DNA of 33,886 nt from an uncultured Clostridia bacterium (lineage in GTDB: Bacteria; Bacillota; Clostridia; Oscillospirales; Oscillospiraceae). Below the pieces are notes generated by a model, which was given only the letters and a program-made list of their open reading frames with translations, had not been told where the DNA came from and did not search any database. The stretch's first letter is position 1. Every line of letters begins with the position of its first letter. This document shows, in pieces, positions 7,407-14,727 of the stretch. Where the stretch lies: the NCBI GenBank assembly GCA_937915065.1, contig CALDMR010000203.1, forward strand, positions 1-33,886. Direction: 5' to 3'. Made by a program: the position numbers and the translations under genes.

Positions 7407-9404
7407 ATGAGAATTGCATTTGCAGGCAATCCTAACAGTGGAAAAACGACCATGTATAACGCCCTGACCGGCCGGAATGAGCAGGTGGGCAACTGGGCCG
7501 GCGTTACCGTGGAAAAAAAGGAGAGTCCCATCAAAAAGGCCTATGCCGGAGAGGATACGCTGATCGCGGTCGATCTGCCCGGGGCCTATTCCATGTCGCC
7601 CTTCACATCGGAGGAGAGCATCACCAGCAGCTATGTCAAGCAGGAAGCTCCCGATGTGATCGTCAATATTGTGGACGCCACAAACCTGAGCCGCAGCCTG
7701 TTTTTCACCACGCAGCTGCTGGAGTTGGGGATCCCCGTGGTGGTGGCGCTGAACAAAAGCGACGTCAACGAAAAAAAGGGAACGGTGATCGACCCGGCGG
7801 CCCTGTCCCGGGAATTGGGCTGCCCGGTGATCGAAACGGTTTCCACCTCTGCTGTGGGGCTGGAAGCCGTGGTGCGGGCCGCTGTGGGATTGCATGGGCA
7901 GGCGCAGAAGGCGCCCTATGAGCAGACCGGCGTGGATCTGGCGGATAAACGCCAGGTGGAGCAGGCGGATCGGGAGCGCTTTGCATTTGTCCGGCAGATC
8001 GTCGGCCAGGTGGAAACGCGCAAAGTGCGCACCAGCGACAAAAATTCCCAGGATCAGTTGGATGCGGTGCTGACCCATCCCGTGTCCGGTCTGCTGATTT
8101 TTGCCGGCGTGATGTTCCTGGTGTTTCAGATTTCCCAAACCTGGATCGGCCCGCCCATTGCCGATTGGCTGGTGGGGCTGCTGGAGAGCTTCCAGGGCAT
8201 CGTTGGGGGATGGATGGCCCAGGCCTCGCCCTTCCTGCAGTCCCTGGTGGTGGACGGCATCATCGGCGGCGTCAGCGCCGTGATCGGCTTTTTGCCGCTG
8301 GTGATGGTCATGTATTTCCTGATCGCCCTGCTGGAGGACTGCGGCTATATGGCCCGGGCCACGGTGGTGTTGGATCCCATTTTCAAAAAGGTGGGCCTGT
8401 CCGGCAAAAGCGTGATTCCCTTTGTCATCGGCACGGGCTGCGGCATTCCCGCCATCATGGCCTGCCGCACCATCCGCAATGAGCGCGAGCGCCGCTCCAC
8501 GGCGGTGCTGGCTACCTTTATGCCCTGCGGCGCGAAAATGCCGGTGATCGCCCTGTTTGTGGGTGCATTTTTCCCGAACGCGGGCTGGGTGGCGCCGCTG
8601 ATGTATTTTGTGGGCATTGGGCTGATTTTGGTGTGCGCCCTGCTGATCAACGCCATCACCGGCTATAAGGTGCGGAAATCCTTTTTCATCATCGAGCTGC
8701 CCCAGTATAAATTTCCCAGCCTGAAGCTGGGTGTGCTGTCCATGCTGGATCGGGGCAAGGCCTATATCGTCAAGGCCGGTACCATTATCCTGGTGTGCAA
8801 TACTGTGGTGCAGCTGATGCAGAGCTTCAGCTGGAATCTGCAGGTGGCGGAAACGGCAGATGCGTCCATCCTGGCGGCTGTTGCCCATCCCTTTGCCTAT
8901 TTGCTGGTGCCCATTGTGGGCGTGCTGTCTTGGCAGCTGGCCGCCGCTGCGGTGACGGGCTTCATTGCCAAAGAAAATGTGGTGGGCACACTGGCTGTCT
9001 GTTTTGTGGGCCTGGAGAACCTGATCGATACCGAGGAGCTGGCCATGCTGGAAGGGGCCGGCGCGGAGGTGGCCGCCGTGGTGGCCATTACAAAGGTGGC
9101 TGCCCTGGCGTATCTGATGTTTAATTTGTTCACGCCGCCCTGCTTTGCGGCCATCGGCGCTATGCGGGCGGAGCTGAAGAGCGGAAAATGGCTGGCCGGC
9201 GCCATCGGCTTGCAGCTGGGCGTCGGATACACCGTGGGCTTTGCGGTGTTCCAGATCGGCACCCTGATCACCACCGGCAGCGTGGGGGCGGGTTTCCTGC
9301 CCGGCCTGGTTGCGGTGCTGTGCTTTGCTGGTGCGATCGCTTATCTGATCCACCGTACCAACCGGAGCCTGGCGGCTGAGTATGCGCTGGGCGGGAGCAA
9401 GTAA
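7407..9404 (+). CDS. feoB: FeoB, ferrous iron transporter with GTPase domain
   Basis: This 665-residue inner-membrane protein imports Fe2+. The N-terminal G domain shows G1 GNPNSGKTT (residues 7-15), G3 DLPG (56-59) and G4 NKSD (116-119). A linker to about residue 225 leads to the membrane part, with the Gate-type repeats seen as GCGIPAIMACRTI and the CGYMARA stretch. It is shorter than E. coli FeoB (773) but usual for clostridia. AAGAGGAG lies 8 bases before the ATG. It sits between feoA and the Cys-rich FeoB-associated gene, and DtxR-like boxes flank the unit. Confidence 0.97.
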   Translation: MRIAFAGNPNSGKTTMYNALTGRNEQVGNWAGVTVEKKESPIKKAYAGEDTLIAVDLPGAYSMSPFTSEESITSSYVKQEAPDVIVNIVDATNLSRSLFFTTQLLELGIPVVVALNKSDVNEKKGTVIDPAALSRELGCPVIETVSTSAVGLEAVVRAAVGLHGQAQKAPYEQTGVDLADKRQVEQADRERFAFVRQIVGQVETRKVRTSDKNSQDQLDAVLTHPVSGLLIFAGVMFLVFQISQTWIGPPIADWLVGLLESFQGIVGGWMAQASPFLQSLVVDGIIGGVSAVIGFLPLVMVMYFLIALLEDCGYMARATVVLDPIFKKVGLSGKSVIPFVIGTGCGIPAIMACRTIRNERERRSTAVLATFMPCGAKMPVIALFVGAFFPNAGWVAPLMYFVGIGLILVCALLINAITGYKVRKSFFIIELPQYKFPSLKLGVLSMLDRGKAYIVKAGTIILVCNTVVQLMQSFSWNLQVAETADASILAAVAHPFAYLLVPIVGVLSWQLAAAAVTGFIAKENVVGTLAVCFVGLENLIDTEELAMLEGAGAEVAAVVAITKVAALAYLMFNLFTPPCFAAIGAMRAELKSGKWLAGAIGLQLGVGYTVGFAVFQIGTLITTGSVGAGFLPGLVAVLCFAGAIAYLIHRTNRSLAAEYALGGSK

Positions 9405-9431
9405 TCCTGTAAAGAGAAGGAGTGTTGACAG

Positions 9432-9632
9432 ATGACAGATGTGATCGTTGTCGCCGTGGTGGCGGTGATCGTGGGCGGCGCGCTGGCCTATATCATCCGG
9501 GCCAAAAGGCGGGGCGTCCGGTGCATTGGCTGTTCGTCCGGCGGCTGCTGCGGGCGCTGTGAAGAGCACGGCGGCGGGGGCTGCTGCGGCTGTGGCTGCG
9601 GCAGTCCGGAGCAGAGGGCGGAAAACAGATAA
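9432..9632 (+). CDS. FeoB-associated Cys-rich membrane protein
   Basis: This 66-residue protein has one N-terminal membrane helix (about residues 4-22), a basic RAKRRGVR stop-transfer patch, and a Gly-rich tail with nine cysteines (31, 34, 39, 40, 43, 51, 52, 54, 56). Small proteins of this design commonly follow feoB in Firmicutes and are annotated as FeoB-associated; a role in handling iron at the transporter is presumed, not shown. AAGGAG lies 9 bases before the ATG, and the 27-base gap from feoB implies the same transcript. Confidence 0.88.
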   Translation: MTDVIVVAVVAVIVGGALAYIIRAKRRGVRCIGCSSGGCCGRCEEHGGGGCCGCGCGSPEQRAENR

Positions 9633-9650
9633 AAAGAACCCATGGGGGCG

Positions 9651-9684
9651 AAAAGGGGGCTGTGCTGCGGCACGGCCCTTTTTT
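9651..9684 (+). terminator. Intrinsic terminator of the feo operon
   Basis: GGGCTGTGC (9657-9665) and GCACGGCCC (9670-9678) form a 9-bp stem with one G-U pair and a TGCG loop, followed by six T. Confidence 0.88.
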
Positions 9685-9717
9685 GCTGCGGTTCTGCCCG
9701 CCCGGCCACGGTGTAAA

Positions 9718-9746
9718 TTGACAGGGGCGGTTTGGGCCGATATAAT
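9718..9746 (+). promoter_or_regulatory. Consensus sigma-A promoter of the cls operon
   Basis: TTGACA (9718-9723) and TATAAT (9741-9746) are exactly 17 bases apart, a perfect sigma-A consensus. Predicted strong and constitutive; the leader to the GTG start is about 38 bases. Confidence 0.92.
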
Positions 9747-9790
9747 GATAGTATAAAAAGGAAGTAAGCGGGGAAAGGAGGTGGCTGGCC

Positions 9791-11326
9791 GTGCGGATGG
9801 GCGAAAAACTGATGGGCCTGGTCAATTCGATCCTGCGGATCGGATCGGTCATTGTGGTGCTGGGATTAGAGATCGCGCTGATTGTGGCCGGCATGGTGTT
9901 TTTGCAGCGCAGCGCCGCCTATTTTTACCTGGTCATGCAGCTGTGCAGCCTGCCGCTGATCTATCTGATGATCACCAAAGAACCCCGCTATAAGCTGAAT
10001 TGGGTGCTGATCATTTTCCTGCTGCCCGGCGGCGGCTATCTTTTGTATTTTCTCTGGGGCAGCAAGCGGGAATTCAGCTGGTTCAACCGGCGCTTCCGCC
10101 GGGCCGAACATGAGATCGCCGAAATGCTGCCGATCCATTCGGTGCTGGAGCAGCGCTGCTACGAGCGCTATCCCAATGCCGCGCCCATCGGGCGCTATTT
10201 GGCCCGGGCGGGGTATCCTGTGTATGAAAACCAGGATGCGCGCTTTTTCCCCTGCGGCGCGGCCATGTATGAAAGCCTGATCCCGGATCTGAAGGCGGCC
10301 AAAGAATCCATCCACATTGAGATGTTCATTCTGGATAAAGGCACGATCTGGGACGAGATTTTTGAGATCCTGAAAGAAAAGGCGGCAGAAGGAGTGGATG
10401 TGCGCCTGCTGCTGGACGATTTCGGCAGTCTGAAGGCCAGCACCCTGGGCTTTCGCCGGGCAGTGCGGGCCGCGGGCATCCGACTGGCCTTTTTTGCGCC
10501 CATCAATAAGGATGTGCTGCACGTCTCTTTCAATTTCCGCACCCATCAGAAATATATTCTGATCGATGGCAGGATCGGCTATTCCGGCGGCATCAACCTG
10601 GCCGATGAATACTTTGACCGGAAAGAGCGCTTTGGCTACTGGAAGGACACGGCCACCCGCATCACCGGCGAGGGCGTGCGCAGTATGGAGGGCATGTTCC
10701 TCATCATGTGGCAGGTGTGCACGGGGGAGAGTCAGCGGCTGCCGCCGCCCCCGCCGGAACCGGAACCCACCTGCGATGCCTTTGTCCGCCCCTTTGACGG
10801 CGGCCCTGCCAAAAATCCGGATAATCCGGTGCAGGCCCTGTATGATATGGTCATCGACCGGGCGGCCAATTATCTGTATATTACCACGCCCTATCTGGTG
10901 CTGGACCGGCAGATGACCAACAATCTGATCCGAGCGGCCAAAAGCGGTGTGGATGTGCGCATTTTCATGCCGGGGATCTATGATAAAAGTTATGTGCATG
11001 CGGTCAGCCGCCACAGTTTCGGCCCCCTGCTGCGGGGAGGAATCCGGGTGTTTGAATACACGCCGGGGTTTCTCCATGCCAAGCAGCTGGTGGCCGACGG
11101 GGATGTGGCCATCTGCGGCTCGGTGAACCTGGATTTCCGCAGCCTGTGGGAGCATTATGAGTGCGGCGCCCTGTTCACCGGCGGCGCGGTGGTGCGGGAG
11201 ATCGAAGAGGATATCCTGTCCATCCAGGCGCAGAGCCGGGAAGTGATTTACGAAGAATGGAAACACCGCAGCGTGTTCCAGAAGATCACAGAAGAATTTT
11301 TGTGCCTGTTGGCGCCGTTGATGTAA
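9791..11326 (+). CDS. cls: Cardiolipin synthase (phospholipase D family)
   Basis: This 511-residue membrane enzyme joins two phosphatidylglycerols to cardiolipin and glycerol. Two or three N-terminal membrane segments (within about residues 15-90) are followed by two HKD catalytic motifs: H252-x-K254-x4-D259 in HQKYILID and H429-x-K431-x4-D436 in HAKQLVAD. The usual GG/NL follow-on residues (YSGGINLADEY, CGSVNLDFRS) are present. The start is taken as GTG at 9791 because AAAGGAGG (9774-9781) is 9 bases away; the ATG two codons later would be 15 bases away. It is followed after 22 bases by a glycosyltransferase gene in the same operon. Confidence 0.94.
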   Translation: MRMGEKLMGLVNSILRIGSVIVVLGLEIALIVAGMVFLQRSAAYFYLVMQLCSLPLIYLMITKEPRYKLNWVLIIFLLPGGGYLLYFLWGSKREFSWFNRRFRRAEHEIAEMLPIHSVLEQRCYERYPNAAPIGRYLARAGYPVYENQDARFFPCGAAMYESLIPDLKAAKESIHIEMFILDKGTIWDEIFEILKEKAAEGVDVRLLLDDFGSLKASTLGFRRAVRAAGIRLAFFAPINKDVLHVSFNFRTHQKYILIDGRIGYSGGINLADEYFDRKERFGYWKDTATRITGEGVRSMEGMFLIMWQVCTGESQRLPPPPPEPEPTCDAFVRPFDGGPAKNPDNPVQALYDMVIDRAANYLYITTPYLVLDRQMTNNLIRAAKSGVDVRIFMPGIYDKSYVHAVSRHSFGPLLRGGIRVFEYTPGFLHAKQLVADGDVAICGSVNLDFRSLWEHYECGALFTGGAVVREIEEDILSIQAQSREVIYEEWKHRSVFQKITEEFLCLLAPLM

Positions 11327-11348
11327 AATAAAGAGGAGGAAGGGCCCT

Positions 11349-12308
11349 ATGACAAGACCTACTGTAACGGTGATCGTACCGGTCTACAACGCGGAAAAGA
11401 CCCTGCGCCGGTGCCTGGACAGCATTCGGGGGCAAACCTGGCAGGAGATCGAGGTGCTGATGGTCAACGATGGCAGCGCCGATGGCAGCGGCGCCATTTG
11501 CCGGGAATACTGCGAGAAAGATCCGCGCTTTCACCTGATCGACAAGGCGGAGAATTCCGGCGTGGCAGACAGCCGCAACCGGGCCATCGCTGCCGCCACC
11601 GGCAAGTATCTCCAGTTTGCCGACAGCGACGACTGGCTGCGCACCGACGCCACGGAACTGATGGCCGAAGCCGCCGAGCAGCATGATTGCGAACTGGTGG
11701 TTTCCGGATTTTACCGGGTGCTGGAAAAGCGGATCTATGCCCACCGGGCCCTGTTTATGGAGGGGAAGGTGACCCGGGAGCGCTTCGTGGAAGGCCTGAT
11801 GCGGGCCCCTGCCAATTTTTATTACGGCGTGCTGTGGAACAAATTATTCCGCACGGATATTGTGCGCCTGCAGAAGATCGCCTGCCCGGATGAGCTGGAC
11901 TGGTGCGAGGACACCTCCTTTAACCTCAGCTACCTGGCCCACGCCAAACATGTGATGGTGCTGCCGGAGCCGCTGTATTTTTATACCAAGCAGAAGGGCA
12001 GCCTGTCCTCGGCGGGCAAGGTGCTGCCGGATATGATGAGCACCAAGGTCCAGGTGTTCGACCGCTATAAAAAACTCTATCATACCACCCAGCCGAAGAA
12101 GAAAAACTCCCTGCGGCCCTATGGCTATTGGATGAGTGTTCCCATCGACGGGGGATACTCCGTGGAGAGCTACCGCAATCCCCAGTTCTATGCCAAGCGC
12201 CTGGAGAAAAAATCCCTGCGCCGGCAGCGAAAGGTGGAGCGCCGCCGGGCAATGCGCCAGGGACGCTTGAATCCGCCCCGGTTTTTCCGGGAAATGGAAG
12301 AAGAATAA
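11349..12308 (+). CDS. Family 2 glycosyltransferase
   Basis: This 319-residue protein has a GT-A fold at the N-terminus: PTVTVIVPVYNAEKTL, the nucleotide-binding VNDGSADGS, and the metal-binding D92-S93-D94 in FADSDDW. Such enzymes add a sugar from a nucleotide sugar to a polysaccharide, lipid or teichoic acid; donor and acceptor cannot be read here. The C-terminal 70 residues are very basic (KRLEKKSLRRQRKVERRRAMRQ), which could hold it at the membrane. AGAGGAGGAAGG precedes the ATG. It is co-transcribed with cls, suggesting envelope work. Confidence 0.92.
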   Translation: MTRPTVTVIVPVYNAEKTLRRCLDSIRGQTWQEIEVLMVNDGSADGSGAICREYCEKDPRFHLIDKAENSGVADSRNRAIAAATGKYLQFADSDDWLRTDATELMAEAAEQHDCELVVSGFYRVLEKRIYAHRALFMEGKVTRERFVEGLMRAPANFYYGVLWNKLFRTDIVRLQKIACPDELDWCEDTSFNLSYLAHAKHVMVLPEPLYFYTKQKGSLSSAGKVLPDMMSTKVQVFDRYKKLYHTTQPKKKNSLRPYGYWMSVPIDGGYSVESYRNPQFYAKRLEKKSLRRQRKVERRRAMRQGRLNPPRFFREMEEE

Positions 12309-12322
12309 GGATTGCCTGCCGC

Positions 12323-12381
12323 AAAAAATAACGGCCGCCGCCCCAGTGTTTCGTGCACCGGGGAGGCGGCCGTGTTTTGTT
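12323..12381. terminator. Bidirectional terminator between the glycosyltransferase and RNase J genes
   Basis: Arms 12331-12344 and 12360-12373 pair as 9 bp plus 4 bp around a single G/A mismatch. A T-rich tail follows on the plus strand and a run of six T on the minus strand, so it serves both converging transcripts. Confidence 0.9.
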
Positions 12382-14085
12382 TTACAGTTCGTTGACGATG
12401 GGCAGGATCATGGGGTTGCGGCGGGTTGCCTTGTAGAGATAGCTGCTGACGGCGGACTTGACAGCGCTGGACAGGGAGCCGTCGTTGGCGCTGTTGTTGC
12501 TGTTGTTGCTGTTGTTGCCGCCGCGGCGGCCGCGCTTGGTGTTCTGGCGGTATTTGTTCACAGTGTCGGTGACCACATCCTGCAGCTCCTGCATCAGGTC
12601 GCCGGACTCCTTGACATAGATGAAGCCGCGGGTGATGATGTCGGGAGGGGCCAGCAGACCGCCGCCCTGGGCGGCCAGGTTGATGTTGACCACCACCATG
12701 CCGTCCTCGGCCAGGTGCTTGCGATCCCGCAGCACCACGGCGCCCACATCGCCCACGCCGTAGCCGTCCACCAGCACCTGGCCGGCGGGCACGCTGCCGT
12801 TGACCCGAATGGAGCGGTGGGTCAGTTCGATGACGCTGCCGTTTTCCGCAATGGCCACATTCTTGGGATTCAGCCCCAGGCTCTGGGCCAGCTCGCTGTG
12901 GAGCTGCAGCATGCGCTGCTCGCCGTGGAGGGGGATGAAAAACTTCGGCGCTGTCAGGGCGTGGATAATCTTCAGCTCCTCCTGGCAGGCGTGGCCGGAC
13001 ACGTGCAGGTGCCAGGCGCTGCCGTAAATCACGTCGCAGCCCTTGCGGAACAGTTCGTTGACCACGGCGCTGACGCTGTTTTCGTTGCCGGGGATGGCGG
13101 AGGCGGAGATGATGATGCGGTCGCCATATCCCACTTCCACCTGCTTGTGGGTGGAGAAGGCCATGCGGTACAGGGCGGACATTTCTTCGCCCTGGCTGCC
13201 GGTGGTGATGATCACGACCTTGTCGTTGGGCAGTTTTTTGGCCTTGGCCACATCGATCAGGGTGTTTTTGGGGATGTTCATATAGCCCAGCTCCGTGCAG
13301 ACTTTGACGATGTTTTCCATGCTCCGGCCGGTGACGGCCACTTTGCGGCCGTATTTCACGGCGGCGTCGATGGCCTGCTGCACGCGGTGGATGTTGGAGG
13401 CAAAGGTGGTCACGATGATGCGCTTGTTGCAGCCGGCGAACAGCTGGTCGAAGGTGCGGCCGATGGAGCGCTCGGACTGGGTGTAGCCGGGACGCTCCAC
13501 ATTGGTGGAGTCGCACAGCAGGGCCAGCACGCCCTGTTTGCCCAGCTCGCCGAAGCGGCCCAGGTCGATGATCTTGCCGTCGATGGGCGTGGAGTCGATC
13601 TTAAAGTCGCCGGTGTGGATGATGGTGCCCATTTTGGTGCGGATGGCGAAGGCGGCGGAATCGGCGATGGAGTGGTTCACGTGGATGAACTCCACCTCGA
13701 ATTTGCCCGCTTTCACGCTCTGGCCTGCTTCCATGGTGGTGATCTTGGTCTGGCGGGTCAGTCCGTGCTCTTCCAGCTTCAGCTTGATCAGGCCCGCGGT
13801 CAGGCGGGTGCAGAAGATGGGCATGTTGACCTGGCGCAGCACATAGGGGATGGCGCCGATGTGGTCTTCGTGGCCGTGGGTGATGAACAGGCCCCGGATG
13901 CGGTTGGCATTTTTCACCAGATAGGTCACGTCGGGAATGACCATGTCCACGCCGTACATATCGTCGCCGGGGAAGGCCATGCCGCAGTCCACCACGATGA
14001 TGTCGCCGCCGTATTCGTAAACGGTCAGGTTCTTGCCGATCTCGTTGAGACCGCCAAGGGGAATGATTTTGATTTTTTCTGCCAT
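12382..14085 (-). CDS. rnjA: Ribonuclease J
   Basis: This 567-residue metallo-beta-lactamase/beta-CASP nuclease of mRNA decay and rRNA processing has 5'-to-3' exonuclease and endonuclease activity. The zinc motif H70-x-H72-x-D74-H75 (THGHEDH) and the later HVNHSIADS and IHTGDFKID elements are visible, as is the C-terminal region typical of RNase J. An unusual Gly/Asn/Ser insert (three NNS units, about residues 523-532) sits in the C-terminal linker and is encoded by three perfect 9-base repeats at 12491-12517. GAGGAGG lies 10 bases before the ATG. It is transcribed against the cls operon and has a long structured leader. Confidence 0.95.
   Translation of the reverse strand: MAEKIKIIPLGGLNEIGKNLTVYEYGGDIIVVDCGMAFPGDDMYGVDMVIPDVTYLVKNANRIRGLFITHGHEDHIGAIPYVLRQVNMPIFCTRLTAGLIKLKLEEHGLTRQTKITTMEAGQSVKAGKFEVEFIHVNHSIADSAAFAIRTKMGTIIHTGDFKIDSTPIDGKIIDLGRFGELGKQGVLALLCDSTNVERPGYTQSERSIGRTFDQLFAGCNKRIIVTTFASNIHRVQQAIDAAVKYGRKVAVTGRSMENIVKVCTELGYMNIPKNTLIDVAKAKKLPNDKVVIITTGSQGEEMSALYRMAFSTHKQVEVGYGDRIIISASAIPGNENSVSAVVNELFRKGCDVIYGSAWHLHVSGHACQEELKIIHALTAPKFFIPLHGEQRMLQLHSELAQSLGLNPKNVAIAENGSVIELTHRSIRVNGSVPAGQVLVDGYGVGDVGAVVLRDRKHLAEDGMVVVNINLAAQGGGLLAPPDIITRGFIYVKESGDLMQELQDVVTDTVNKYRQNTKRGRRGGNNSNNSNNSANDGSLSSAVKSAVSSYLYKATRRNPMILPIVNEL
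12491..12517 (-). repeat. Three perfect 9-base tandem repeats inside rnjA
   Basis: CTGTTGTTG occurs three times in a row on the plus strand, encoding Asn-Asn-Ser units in the RNase J C-terminal linker. The 9-base unit keeps frame, so copy-number change would alter only linker length. Confidence 0.85.
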
Positions 14086-14460
14086 GGGAATGGTTCCTCC
14101 TCAAAAATGTGGTATGTAAGTTCTCCGTGGCAGATTCCGGGCAGGGCAAAACAGGGGCGATTGCCCCGGAACAGGGCGCGCAAAAGAACGCGCCAAAGAA
14201 AGCTGCCGCCCGCAGGGGGACGCCAGAGGTGCCGAAGCCGAAAAAAGAAAGGAATGCCCGCGGCCGAAACGGCCCTGATCCGCCGTTTCCGCGCCGCTGT
14301 GCGCACTTTTTTCACCAGGATGAACTTGTTTTATTTGATCACGGGACAAGGATCTGCCGCCGTCAAAAAATACAAAAAACAAAGCTGGACCGGCGAAAAA
14401 AGGGCCGCGGTCCAGGGCCCCGGAAACCATGCTGCGGGGCGCTTGCTGAACTCAGTATAG
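14086..14460 (-). promoter_or_regulatory. Long structured 5' leader of rnjA with a terminator-like hairpin
   Basis: No gene is supported here on either strand. Read on the minus strand, CTGGACCG/CGGTCCAG arms (14408-14415 and 14385-14392) form a hairpin followed by CTTTGTTTTTTG, an intrinsic-terminator shape, about 300 bases before the rnjA start. Further downstream hairpins are GGCC-N5-GGCC, GGCGCG/CGCGCC and GGGGC-N4-GCCCC, some followed by T-rich stretches. This could be an attenuated or processed leader. I see no match to a riboswitch class I know. Confidence 0.5.
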
Positions 14461-14505
14461 CATAAGCCGCGGCAAAAGTACAGATTTCCCATAAAATTTT
14501 GTCAA
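14454..14505 (-). promoter_or_regulatory. Probable rnjA promoter region
   Basis: On the minus strand TTGACA (14500-14505) is 17 bases from TGTACT (14477-14482). Just downstream is an extended -10, TGCTATACT (14454-14462). One or both may be used; either gives a leader of more than 350 bases. Confidence 0.55.
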
Positions 14506-14591
14506 AAATCGTTCGTTTCCTTTCGACATGAAAGCAGACTGCTTGCGGCAAAGCTTTGCTGGATTTTATAGCCTTCTGTGTGTTTTTGATA

Positions 14592-14620
14592 TTGTTGCGG
14601 GGGGAAAAGCGTGGTATAAT
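14592..14620 (+). promoter_or_regulatory. Sigma-A promoter of the gdpP-ftsH operon
   Basis: A perfect TATAAT (14615-14620) lies 17 bases after TTGTTG (14592-14597). It is divergent from the rnjA promoter and about 100 bases before the gdpP start. Confidence 0.75.
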
Positions 14621-14727
14621 AGAAAAACTATCCTGGAGTGATAGTCGTATCGCTGCAAAATGCGGCCTGCGCTTCCTTGCTGCGGCGGGGCGGCGGGGCC
14701 GGCGCTGAATACACGGAGGGAAGTTCT

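Noticed and set aside
7353..9569. 738-codon minus-strand frame opposite feoB
   Set aside because: Antisense shadow of feoB with His/Gln-rich low-complexity translation and no known domain.
12346..14460. 704-codon plus-strand frame opposite rnjA
   Set aside because: Antisense shadow; it also runs through a bidirectional terminator and lacks a ribosome site.
14101..14465. Short frames on both strands in the rnjA leader
   Set aside because: Overlapping, basic, low-complexity translations with no suitable ribosome sites; hairpins explain the region better.
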